Origin: Candidatus Latescibacteria bacterium 4484_7
GTDB lineage: Bacteria; Krumholzibacteriota; Krumholzibacteriia; Krumholzibacteriales; Krumholzibacteriaceae
Length of the DNA: 5,894 nt
Direction of reading: 5' to 3'
Assembly (NCBI GenBank): GCA_002085285.1
Contig: NATK01000148.1
Span: 1 to 5,894, forward strand
This document shows, in pieces, positions 1-5,563 of this stretch. Within the stretch, counting starts at the first letter, position 1. Each line of letters begins with the position of its first letter. A program made the position numbers and the translations under genes. Below the pieces are notes generated by a model that searched no databases, was not told where the DNA came from, and saw only the letters and a list, made by a program, of their open reading frames with translations.

Positions 1-30
1 GATGATGGGGAAGTTGTAAAAATCACTTGA
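1..30 (+). CDS. Possible 3' end of an upstream gene (last 9 codons)
   Basis: Frame 1 is open from the first base and reads DDGEVVKIT followed by TGA at 28-30. Of the other two + frames, one stops at 17-19 after MMGKL and the other opens directly with TGA, so frame 1 is the only one that could carry the end of a gene entering from the left. Nine residues are too few to identify a family or even to prove coding. If it is real, the gene lies about 106 bases upstream of the lipoprotein start. Confidence 0.25.
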   Translation, partial: DDGEVVKIT

Positions 31-55
31 AATTATTGGAAATCCTTAATATTTT
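27..55 (+). promoter_or_regulatory. Candidate sigma-70-type promoter for the lipoprotein gene
   Basis: TTGAAA (27-32) resembles a -35 box at 5 of 6 positions. It is followed after 17 bases by TATTTT (50-55), which matches the -10 consensus at 4 of 6. Transcription would begin near base 62, giving a leader of roughly 75 bases before the TTG start at 137. The region is AT-rich, so chance matches are easy. The spacing and position are the support; activity is inferred. Confidence 0.35.
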
Positions 56-82
56 ACAGCGGGAATAGAACTACAGACTGAA

Positions 83-126
83 CCGCAGAGATATTGGTAA
101 GGTAAGACATATCCTCTAAAAAGCGG
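83..126 (+). promoter_or_regulatory. Imperfect leader hairpin next to the lipoprotein ribosome binding site
   Basis: CCGC (83-86) can pair with GCGG (123-126), AGAG (87-90) with CTCT (114-117), and ATAT (91-94) with ATAT (109-112). This gives 12 base pairs interrupted by a five-A bulge (118-122) and a single C bulge (113). The 14-base loop contains a tandem GGTAA repeat (96-105). The 3' arm includes bases 125-126, the first two G of the GGAGGT Shine-Dalgarno site. A role in tuning translation is an inference; the pairing itself is visible. Confidence 0.25.
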
Positions 127-130
127 AGGT
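125..130 (+). promoter_or_regulatory. Shine-Dalgarno site that fixes a TTG start
   Basis: GGAGGT lies 6 bases before TTG at 137. This favours TTG 137 over the in-frame ATG at 161, whose only upstream purine run (GGAAAG, 145-150) is a weaker match. Confidence 0.6.
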
Positions 131-136
131 ATAAAA

Positions 137-1804
137 TTGAACTTTGGAAAGTCTTTCAGTATGACGAGGACCTACCTTTTCCTATTCCTTGTGATCTTTA
201 TCATTTTTATAAGTTGTAGCAAAGAATCGACTGTAGGACCCAAGCTACCCAAAGCATTTCTCGAAGGACAATATTTGATATGTACTCCCCTGGCACCTGC
301 TCCTGGTGATACTGCAGTGCTGACGTTTGAGGTCTCTGGGTACAGCTCCAATGGTTTGCCGGTCGTTAATTGGTCTGTCAATATCGGTTCGCTTTTGGCG
401 ACTGAGGGATTTTCTGTAGATTGGGTTATCCCGGACACAACTGGATTATTTGAGGTATCGGCAATTGCTACGGTTGACGGCGTCTCGGATACGATGTCGA
501 GATATATCATGGTGAGGAATTTCGAGGAGCTCAATACGGGTATAAAGCTAAGCATGTTCCCTCATATCGGTACGAGCTTTTATTTCATAGGCTCGAAACA
601 GTCGCCTGATACTGCAAATTTCGGCGGTTACAATGCCTATAGATATTCGAATTCGAATTCCGTGAAGCTTACTGGAAGCGACGAAGAACCGGTATTGGAT
701 GGGGGATTCGATCTTTCATATCACAACAACAATGTCTTGGGTTCTTTCATTTGTGTGGAAGATTATAGTTCATTTAATAATGCATCTCAAAATGTTGTTT
801 ATTATTCTCTCTTCGGTTTAGGTGGCAGCTTCATAACAAATGACTTTGACGGCGGCGGATACTCGAGGAAGAATACATACATTCATCCTTATGGGGATGA
901 AGATCTGGAAATGGTCGTTTGGCAGGAACATATCGTCGGCGAAGAGAGGGACGGAACGAAGGATCTGGTAAATATCGGCTTCTGGAAGAGGCCATCGACG
1001 AAGATGACATTAACGCGTAACATGCACCTCGTTCCCATTTCAGCTGGAGATACTGTCTTCTGGAAGCCCAGATATTTCAACAATATTAAACCTATACTTA
1101 CTCCTGATGATAACTATATCATTTATTTCGTGGATTCTACGGAGGTTTTCGAGCCTTGTATCATTCCGATAGTTGGAGGGATACCTGACACGACTCAAAG
1201 AAGAGCTTTCATGGTGAGTGAAGATCATGGATTGTTCGGTGTCAATGGCATCAGCGTTGATGAATCGACTGTTTTCCAGTGGAACCCGACTCGTCCGACG
1301 ATACTCGGCTTCATAGATAGCGGCGGCAAGCTCTGTTTCTTTGATTATTACACAGAGGATGTTACGGTCGTTCCGGGTATAAATGGAGCATCCGAGATGG
1401 CGTGGTCTCCCGACGGCAATCGATGTGCCGTGGTGGCAACGGAAGGTATAGCAGTGGCGAATCTCGCTGGTGATGCAAGCTTCGTTTTTGCTAAGGAAAA
1501 GGATTCAGATGAGCTGGTTTCAGTAAATTGGTCGCCAGAAGTCGAAGAACCGACGATTGGGTTCAGAATGATAAGGAAGGGGAAGTCCGGGGTCGATTCT
1601 TATTCGGCTCTCGTTTTATATTCTCTGAACGATAATATATGGTATTATGCTACTCCGGCGGTCAGATGGTCCGCGGAGCCACCGGTCGATTACAGATGGA
1701 TGCGGGTTCTGTTCAATAACAGCAAGGATGATATCTATCTTCCGATGCCTGTAGTTGAACCTGAAACCAATATGCAAGTGTCGATATTTCATTCGTTCAT
1801 GTAA
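137..1804 (+). CDS. Predicted lipoprotein with Ig-like domain and beta-propeller-like C-terminal half, function unknown
   Basis: I cannot assign a named family to this 555-residue protein. A hydrophobic, phenylalanine-rich segment (about residues 13-26) ends at Cys27 in the context FISC-SKES, a lipobox-like site although Phe at -3 is unusual. The polar stretch after Cys27 leads to a domain at about 45-127 with the alternating beta pattern and 'PGDTAVLTF...NW' features of an Ig-like or PKD-like fold. The remainder is rich in Tyr, Trp, Gly and Asp. It carries TolB/WD-like strand motifs such as LTPDDNYIIYF (321-331), MAWSPDGNRCAVV (421-433) and VNWSPE (463-468), suggesting a propeller. No catalytic motif is visible. 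Export and lipid anchoring at the cell envelope are inferred. The TTG start is chosen because GGAGGT sits 6 bases upstream; ATG 161 would remove eight residues and keep the signal. The gene ends 15 bases before dapL, so the two are probably cotranscribed. Confidence 0.85.
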   Translation: MNFGKSFSMTRTYLFLFLVIFIIFISCSKESTVGPKLPKAFLEGQYLICTPLAPAPGDTAVLTFEVSGYSSNGLPVVNWSVNIGSLLATEGFSVDWVIPDTTGLFEVSAIATVDGVSDTMSRYIMVRNFEELNTGIKLSMFPHIGTSFYFIGSKQSPDTANFGGYNAYRYSNSNSVKLTGSDEEPVLDGGFDLSYHNNNVLGSFICVEDYSSFNNASQNVVYYSLFGLGGSFITNDFDGGGYSRKNTYIHPYGDEDLEMVVWQEHIVGEERDGTKDLVNIGFWKRPSTKMTLTRNMHLVPISAGDTVFWKPRYFNNIKPILTPDDNYIIYFVDSTEVFEPCIIPIVGGIPDTTQRRAFMVSEDHGLFGVNGISVDESTVFQWNPTRPTILGFIDSGGKLCFFDYYTEDVTVVPGINGASEMAWSPDGNRCAVVATEGIAVANLAGDASFVFAKEKDSDELVSVNWSPEVEEPTIGFRMIRKGKSGVDSYSALVLYSLNDNIWYYATPAVRWSAEPPVDYRWMRVLFNNSKDDIYLPMPVVEPETNMQVSIFHSFM

Positions 1805-1812
1805 ATTTTTTC

Positions 1813-1818
1813 GGAGGT
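1813..1818 (+). promoter_or_regulatory. Shine-Dalgarno-like GGAGGT with odd spacing before dapL
   Basis: GGAGGT ends one base before ATG 1820, too close for standard initiation, and lies 16 bases before the in-frame ATG 1835, which is rather far. ATG 1835 has its own shorter GGAG (1828-1831) three bases upstream. The true dapL start is therefore undecided between these two codons. Confidence 0.4.
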
Positions 1819-1819
1819 T

Positions 1820-3007
1820 ATGAGGGCGGAGCTTATGAGATCTAAAAGGCTCGAGAAGCTGCCGCCCTATCTCTTTGTAGAGATAGACAGGCTGAAGAGC
1901 ACATTCAGGGAGAAAGGCAAGAGACTGCTTGATCTGGGTATAGGGGACCCGGACATAGGACCACCGAAAGAGCTATTGGATTCATTGAAAAAGGCTCTGG
2001 ATGTGGCAACGTACCATAGGTATCCACCCGACCAAGGACTTCCGTGTTTGATCGAAGCTATCCGCCATTGGGCGGCGAAACAATTCGATGTCAACCTCGA
2101 CAGCAAGGAAATACTCGTTACAATAGGCAGTAAAGAAGCGATCGGCCATCTGCCGTTGGCTGTAGCGAACGAAGGTGATGTTATTCTTGTTCCGGATCCT
2201 GGATACCCCGTTTACAGGTCGTCTTCAGTGTTAAGTGGGGCGGAATACAGAACATTTCCCCTCAATGAAGAAAGAGGTTTCTTGCCTGATTTCACCAGCT
2301 TCGATGAAGCGATCGTCAAAAGGGCGAAGGCGCTCATTTTGAACTATCCAAACAATCCGACTTCGGCGATAGCGGACAAGGATGATTTCGTCGAAGCGGT
2401 CGAGTTTGTCAAAGGCAGAGAGGTACTGCTCGTCAACGATGCGGCTTACGGCGAGCTGACGTACGACAGAGAGTTTTTTCCCCTATTCACCATAGCCAGG
2501 GATGCAGGGATTCCTTTCATAGAATTTTTTTCATTTTCCAAGACCTTTTCCATAACGGGGTGGAGGGTTGGTTTTGCGATAGGCAGAGAAGATGTTATCT
2601 CTTCTCTTGCCAGGGTAAAGTCCAATCTCGATTCCGGCGTTTTCGGTGCCATTCAGGAGGCCGTAGCCGTTACGATGGAGGATCATTACGACGAGGTCCT
2701 GGCAAGTGTGAAGGGTGCCTATAGAAAGAGAATCGATCTTCTCGACTCTTATCTAAAAGATGCTCATTTGTCGTATAGAAAGCCCGGCGGCACGTTCTAC
2801 TTCTGGATCAGGGTGCCGGTCGAGATGGACTCGGTTCGATTCTGCAGAATGCTCATAGAGAGTGAGGGCGTAGTTGCGACTCCCGGTGTGGGATTTGGAG
2901 AAAACGGAGAGGGATATTTCAGGCTCTCCGTTACATCGGACGAAGAAACGATAGCTGAAGCTGGTGAAGCCTTTAAGAAATTGTCGAAGAACGACTGGAA
3001 ATTATGA
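1820..3007 (+). CDS. dapL: LL-diaminopimelate aminotransferase (DapL-type, PLP fold type I)
   Basis: DapL transfers an amino group from glutamate to tetrahydrodipicolinate in one step, giving LL-diaminopimelate for lysine and peptidoglycan. The 395 residues show the family signature LPPYLFVEIDRLK (14-26), then LGIGDPD (39-45), the GSKEAI motif (103-108), PDPGYPVY (125-132) and NYPNNPT (175-181). NDAAY (206-210) supplies Asp207, expected to bind the PLP ring nitrogen, and Tyr210. SFSKTFSITGWRVGF (238-252) holds the Schiff-base Lys241 and the phosphate-binding Arg249. Arg368 in YFRLS should bind the substrate carboxylate. Length is normal for the family. The start may be ATG 1820 or ATG 1835 (390 residues), since the Shine-Dalgarno spacing is poor for both and either fits the family N-terminus. 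It follows the lipoprotein gene after 15 bases. Class membership is secure; substrate specificity rests on the signature motifs, and a related class I/II aminotransferase is the alternative. Confidence 0.92.
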   Translation: MRAELMRSKRLEKLPPYLFVEIDRLKSTFREKGKRLLDLGIGDPDIGPPKELLDSLKKALDVATYHRYPPDQGLPCLIEAIRHWAAKQFDVNLDSKEILVTIGSKEAIGHLPLAVANEGDVILVPDPGYPVYRSSSVLSGAEYRTFPLNEERGFLPDFTSFDEAIVKRAKALILNYPNNPTSAIADKDDFVEAVEFVKGREVLLVNDAAYGELTYDREFFPLFTIARDAGIPFIEFFSFSKTFSITGWRVGFAIGREDVISSLARVKSNLDSGVFGAIQEAVAVTMEDHYDEVLASVKGAYRKRIDLLDSYLKDAHLSYRKPGGTFYFWIRVPVEMDSVRFCRMLIESEGVVATPGVGFGENGEGYFRLSVTSDEETIAEAGEAFKKLSKNDWKL

Positions 3008-3056
3008 GTCGTCGGCCGAGTCGACGCGGATATTTATGAGCTTAAATTTGTGTTCA

Positions 3057-3063
3057 AGGAGGG
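3057..3063 (+). promoter_or_regulatory. Shine-Dalgarno site that fixes the folB TTG start
   Basis: AGGAGGG ends 6 bases before TTG 3070. No ATG or GTG lies in frame near the FolB N-terminus, so this strong site supports TTG initiation. Confidence 0.65.
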
Positions 3064-3069
3064 TGGATC

Positions 3070-3441
3070 TTGCTTGAAGAAAAGATAGTGCTAAGAGGGA
3101 TAACCGTTTTTGGTTATTATGGTGTCTCTCCAGTTGAGAGGGAAATAGGACAGAAGCTCGAACTTGATGTCGAATTTCATCACGATTTCACAAAGGCAGT
3201 AGCGACTGATTCTTTGGAGGATACGGTAAACTATGAGAGAGTCTATGCGAAGGTTATGGAAACGGTCGAGAACAATCGTTTCAAGCTGCTCGAAACCCTC
3301 GCCGATGCAATATGCCGTGCCGTGATAGAAGATTTTCCCGTTAGCAGAGTGAAAACGACGATAAAAAAGCTTACTCTGCCTTTCCCCAACAACCTTTCTC
3401 GGGTTGAGGTCGTTGCTGAGCGAGACTCTGATGATGTCTGA
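3070..3441 (+). CDS. folB: Dihydroneopterin aldolase
   Basis: FolB splits 7,8-dihydroneopterin into 6-hydroxymethyl-7,8-dihydropterin and glycolaldehyde, the step before FolK in cytoplasmic folate synthesis. The 123 residues are close to the usual 117-122. Recognisable elements are FGYYGVSPVEREIGQKLELD (14-33) with the conserved Glu23, the DTVNY motif with Tyr55, LLETLAD (73-79) with the pterin-binding Glu75, and the C-terminal VKTTIKK...P stretch, where Lys100 aligns with the catalytic lysine. These are matched from memory of the family. The start is TTG with AGGAGGG 6 bases upstream. The gene follows dapL after 62 bases and overlaps the probable start of folK by 11 bases, so translation of the two is likely coupled. 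The 62-base gap contains no clear promoter. Confidence 0.93.
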   Translation: MLEEKIVLRGITVFGYYGVSPVEREIGQKLELDVEFHHDFTKAVATDSLEDTVNYERVYAKVMETVENNRFKLLETLADAICRAVIEDFPVSRVKTTIKKLTLPFPNNLSRVEVVAERDSDDV

Positions 3442-3871
3442 TCATACAGTTTACCTTTCGTTGGGCTCGAACCTCGGATCAAGAGAGGACAATATACTGA
3501 GAGCCGTCTCTGAGTTCTCTTCTGAGAAGGATGTGCGAGTTGTCAATTTGAGCTCTCTCTATGAAACGAAGCCACAGGATTTCTCGACAAAGACGAATTT
3601 TATAAATGCTGCATGTGAACTGAAAACCTCGCTCGAGCCTCTTCCGCTGTTTCAAAAACTCTCCGCAGTCGAAAGCGGTATGGGAAGGAGGCGTGGCCCC
3701 GGGTTGGAGGACAGGACGATCGATATCGACGTTTTGCTCTACGACGAGCTCGAGATTTCCACGGATGTTTTGGTCGTTCCGCACCCAAGAATGTTCGAGC
3801 GTCCTTTCGTAATGATACCTTTGAACGAGATCGCTCCTCGGATGCGAATACCTCCAACGACTCGTCCCTGA
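3431..3871 (+). CDS. folK: 2-amino-4-hydroxy-6-hydroxymethyldihydropteridine diphosphokinase (HPPK)
   Basis: FolK moves pyrophosphate from ATP to 6-hydroxymethyl-7,8-dihydropterin, making the substrate for dihydropteroate synthase. Signatures (numbered from ATG 3431, 146 residues) are YLSLGSNLGSREDN (8-21), YETKP (44-48), NFINA (56-60), GMGRRRGPG (83-91), RTIDIDVLLY (95-104) with the magnesium-binding Asp98 and Asp100, and PHPRMFERPFV (117-127). ATG 3431 or the adjacent ATG 3434 is preferred over an in-frame TTG at 3404 because the family normally begins just before the YLSLGSN strand. The start lies inside the end of folB. The C-terminus stops ten residues after the conserved EIAP, about 10-15 residues shorter than common homologues; the core fold and all catalytic motifs remain. 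The following gene begins after a 106-base gap. Confidence 0.92.
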   Translation: MMSDHTVYLSLGSNLGSREDNILRAVSEFSSEKDVRVVNLSSLYETKPQDFSTKTNFINAACELKTSLEPLPLFQKLSAVESGMGRRRGPGLEDRTIDIDVLLYDELEISTDVLVVPHPRMFERPFVMIPLNEIAPRMRIPPTTRP

Positions 3872-3935
3872 CTGCCGAGAAGTGAGCTGACGTTTAAGGT
3901 CGATCGATTGCACCATGGGGCTTGACACCGATAAG

Positions 3936-3964
3936 TTGAATATTGACAAAGAACTCACTATACA
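3936..3964 (+). promoter_or_regulatory. Candidate internal promoter for the kinase-panB segment
   Basis: TTGAAT (3936-3941) and TATACA (3959-3964) are 17 bases apart, each matching consensus at 4 of 6 positions. The overlapping TACAAT (3961-3966) matches the -10 at 5 of 6 but would need a 19-base spacer. Transcription would start around 3971-3974, only a few bases before ATG 3978, making the mRNA almost leaderless. The assignment is inferred from spacing and from the size of the gap. Confidence 0.35.
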
Positions 3965-3970
3965 ATAGTG
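3956..3970 (+). promoter_or_regulatory. Perfect inverted repeat CACTAT-ACA-ATAGTG, possible operator
   Basis: Two 6-base arms (3956-3961 and 3965-3970) are exact reverse complements separated by three bases. The dyad overlaps the candidate -10 element and ends 7 bases before the kinase start, a position typical of a repressor operator. As RNA it would be a weak 6-bp hairpin with a triloop. Which regulator, if any, binds is unknown. Confidence 0.3.
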
Positions 3971-3977
3971 TACTGGT

Positions 3978-4649
3978 ATGACTGATTTGAAAGAGAAATT
4001 GATCGCCCGCGGGATAAAGTACCTCGCTGTGGAGGGAAATATCGGTGCAGGCAAGACGACTCTTGCAAGATTGATAGCTGAGGAGTCTGACGCTCAATTG
4101 TTCTGTGAAGAGGTCGAAAACAATCCATTCCTTGAGAGATATTACGAGGATATGCAGGAGTATGCATTTCAGACTCAGATATTCTTTCTGCTCAACAGAT
4201 ACAAACAGCAGCAGGAGATCTCCCAGCTCGATCTTTTCTCCGAGCTCATAGTGACGGATTACGTCTTTGCAAAGGACAAGATATTCGCCCATGCCGTCCT
4301 CGAAGATGACGAGCTCGTCCTCTACAACAGAATACACTCGTTTCTCGAAGGACGAATGGCTCGACCCGATATGGTTATATACCTGCAGGCTTCTCCAGAG
4401 GTACTGCTCGAGAGGATAAGGAAGCGAGGGAGGAGCTTTGAAAAGAAGATAACGGAGGATTATCTCTTCGCTTTGAATGAGGCGTTCAATCATTATTTCT
4501 TCCATTACGACGGTTGTCCGATTCTCATAGTGAACACCGACAGAATGGATTTTGTGTCCGATAGAAATCAACTCGAAGATCTGTTCATGAGAATGACCGA
4601 GGAGTTCGACGGAAAGAGATTTTACGTTCCTTCGTGGAAGCAGGAGTGA
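3978..4649 (+). CDS. Deoxynucleoside kinase family protein
   Basis: This 223-residue P-loop enzyme belongs to the deoxyadenosine/deoxyguanosine kinase family, which phosphorylates deoxynucleosides to monophosphates in the salvage pathway. KYLAVEGNIGAGKTTLA (14-30) contains the Walker A loop with Lys26. FCEEVENNPFLERYYED (42-58) carries the likely catalytic Glu44 and the usual substrate-side segment. RYKQQQE follows at 74-80. RIRKRGRSFEKKI (146-158) is the arginine-rich LID that closes over ATP. Where many family members have an ERS or DRS motif, this protein has TDYVFAKD (93-100). Substrate preference cannot be read from sequence. The start at ATG 3978 is the first possible in frame after a TAG at 3966, but it has no Shine-Dalgarno match. 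TTG 3999 would still keep the P-loop strand. Its stop shares one base with the panB ATG, which implies coupled translation with panB. Confidence 0.88.
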   Translation: MTDLKEKLIARGIKYLAVEGNIGAGKTTLARLIAEESDAQLFCEEVENNPFLERYYEDMQEYAFQTQIFFLLNRYKQQQEISQLDLFSELIVTDYVFAKDKIFAHAVLEDDELVLYNRIHSFLEGRMARPDMVIYLQASPEVLLERIRKRGRSFEKKITEDYLFALNEAFNHYFFHYDGCPILIVNTDRMDFVSDRNQLEDLFMRMTEEFDGKRFYVPSWKQE

Positions 4650-5473
4650 TGATAAAAAAGGTTACAAAGAATACTATCTTGAAGATGAAGGAACAGGGTG
4701 AGCAGATAGCTGCCCTCACCTCCTATGATTATCTTTCGACGCGGATACTCGATAAGGCCGGGATAGATCTCATACTCGTAGGCGATTCGCTTGGTATGGT
4801 CGTTCTTGGATACGAGAACACGCTGCCTGTGACTGTTGAAGAGATTATTCATCATCTAAAAGCGGTTTCCAGGGCGAAACCGAGAGCGATGATCGTAGGA
4901 GATATGCCTTTCATGTCATATCAGGCAAGTATCGAAGACGCTGTGCGCAACGCCGGCAGGCTCGTGAAGGAGGGAGGCGCCGAAAGCGTAAAGCTCGAGG
5001 GCGGAGAGAGGTATGTTCCTGTGGTAGAGGCGATCATTCAAGCCTCTATCCCTGTGGTGGGGCACCTCGGTCTTACGCCGCAATCGCTTTACCATTTCGG
5101 AGGTTATAAGGTGCAGGGCAAGGACGAAGAATCTGCCGAGAGGCTTCTCAGCGACGCAAAGGCTCTGGAAAAAGCAGGGTGTTTTGCAATTGTGCTCGAA
5201 GGGATTCCCTGGCAGCTGGCGAAGAGGATCACGGGATCCGTCTCGATCCCTACGATAGGCATAGGAGCTGGTCCTCACTGCGACGGGCAGATTCTCGTCA
5301 TAACGGATATGCTTGGAATTTACGAAAACCCGCTGCCAAAGTTCGTGAAGGTGTATGATGAACTGGGAGAAAGGATGAAGAAGGCCTTTGAACGTTACAT
5401 AGACGACGTGAAAAGCGGCAGGTTCCCTGATATGAGTCACAGTTATTCATCTGGCAACGAAAAGAAAGAATGA
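4649..5473 (+). CDS. panB: 3-methyl-2-oxobutanoate hydroxymethyltransferase (ketopantoate hydroxymethyltransferase)
   Basis: PanB adds a hydroxymethyl group from 5,10-methylene-tetrahydrofolate to 2-oxoisovalerate, giving ketopantoate, the first committed step to pantothenate and CoA. Numbering from ATG 4649 (274 residues, normal length), the motifs are ALTSYDYLSTRILDKAGID (22-40), LVGDSLGM (43-50) with metal-binding Asp46, VGDMPFMSY (83-91) with Asp85, SVKLEGG (113-119) with Lys115 and metal-binding Glu117, GHLGLTPQS (138-146), VLEGIP (182-187) with the catalytic-type Glu184, and GIGAGPHCDGQILV (204-217). No key residue is missing. ATG 4649 is chosen because it matches the usual N-terminus and overlaps the kinase stop as TGATG; GTG 4634 and GTG 4646 in frame are less likely. 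An AGGAG lies close upstream (4642-4646). The reaction depends on folate made through the folB-folK pathway upstream. Confidence 0.96.
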   Translation: MIKKVTKNTILKMKEQGEQIAALTSYDYLSTRILDKAGIDLILVGDSLGMVVLGYENTLPVTVEEIIHHLKAVSRAKPRAMIVGDMPFMSYQASIEDAVRNAGRLVKEGGAESVKLEGGERYVPVVEAIIQASIPVVGHLGLTPQSLYHFGGYKVQGKDEESAERLLSDAKALEKAGCFAIVLEGIPWQLAKRITGSVSIPTIGIGAGPHCDGQILVITDMLGIYENPLPKFVKVYDELGERMKKAFERYIDDVKSGRFPDMSHSYSSGNEKKE

Positions 5474-5563
5474 CCGAAGAGAGGATCTTCCCCTTTCGAT
5501 AATAAGGTGGATGATCAGCGGTGGAATGGTCGTAAGCTGGATTTTGTCAATTGAAGGCAGATA
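5474..5563 (+). other. panB-panC intergenic stretch with small coupled reading frames
   Basis: A ten-codon frame starts at ATG 5470, overlapping the panB stop as ATGA, and ends at TAA 5500-5502. A 17-codon frame starts at ATG 5511 directly after AAGGTGG, encodes MISGGMVVSWILSIEGR and ends at TAA 5562-5564, overlapping the panC ATG as TAATG. The two frames differ by one base, and the C4 run at 5490-5493 lies between them. A 5-bp hairpin (GAAGA 5476-5480 with TCTTC 5486-5490) has no T-run, so it is not a convincing terminator. Whether either frame is translated is unknown. Confidence 0.3.

Larger units (their letters stand above)
3872..3977 (+). other. Intergenic gap between folK and the kinase, with promoter-like elements
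   Basis: This 106-base stretch is the longest gap inside the cluster. It holds two exact TTGACA hexamers (3922-3927 and 3943-3948), a TTGAAT (3936-3941), a TATACAAT stretch (3959-3966) and a perfect 6-bp dyad (3956-3970). There is no T-run hairpin that would serve as a terminator for folK and no Shine-Dalgarno site for the kinase. No credible ORF crosses it on either strand. Confidence 0.5.

Noticed and set aside
1..136. Riboswitch (for example tetrahydrofolate, lysine or TPP type) in the leader
   Set aside because: I could find none of the conserved core sequences of those classes, and the region is too short for a lysine riboswitch.
3006..3029. GC-rich palindromic stretch after dapL (TCGGCCGA flanked by GAGTCG repeats) as a terminator
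   Set aside because: The stem is only 4 bp around a self-complementary core and no T-run follows, so it does not look like an intrinsic terminator; transcription probably continues into folB.
3036..3077. 13-codon frame before folB as a leader peptide
   Set aside because: It has no Shine-Dalgarno site, no run of regulatory codons and no attenuator-like hairpins, so it is most likely a chance frame.
3479..4054. Open frame of 191 codons on the minus strand opposite folK
   Set aside because: It is antisense to conserved HPPK motifs, has no recognisable domain and runs across the intergenic control region.
3894..4571. Open frame of 225 codons on the minus strand opposite the kinase gene
   Set aside because: It lies almost wholly antisense to a gene with clear P-loop and LID motifs, its protein shows no recognisable domain, and the openness follows from the codon pattern of the sense gene.
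4916..5440. Open frame of 174 codons on the minus strand opposite panB
   Set aside because: It mirrors the strongly conserved panB frame, and its His/Arg-rich composition is typical of antisense translation.
5476..5490. Hairpin GAAGA-GAGGA-TCTTC after panB as a terminator
   Set aside because: Only 5 bp, AT-containing, and followed by CCCTTTCG instead of a T-run, with panC continuing in the same direction.
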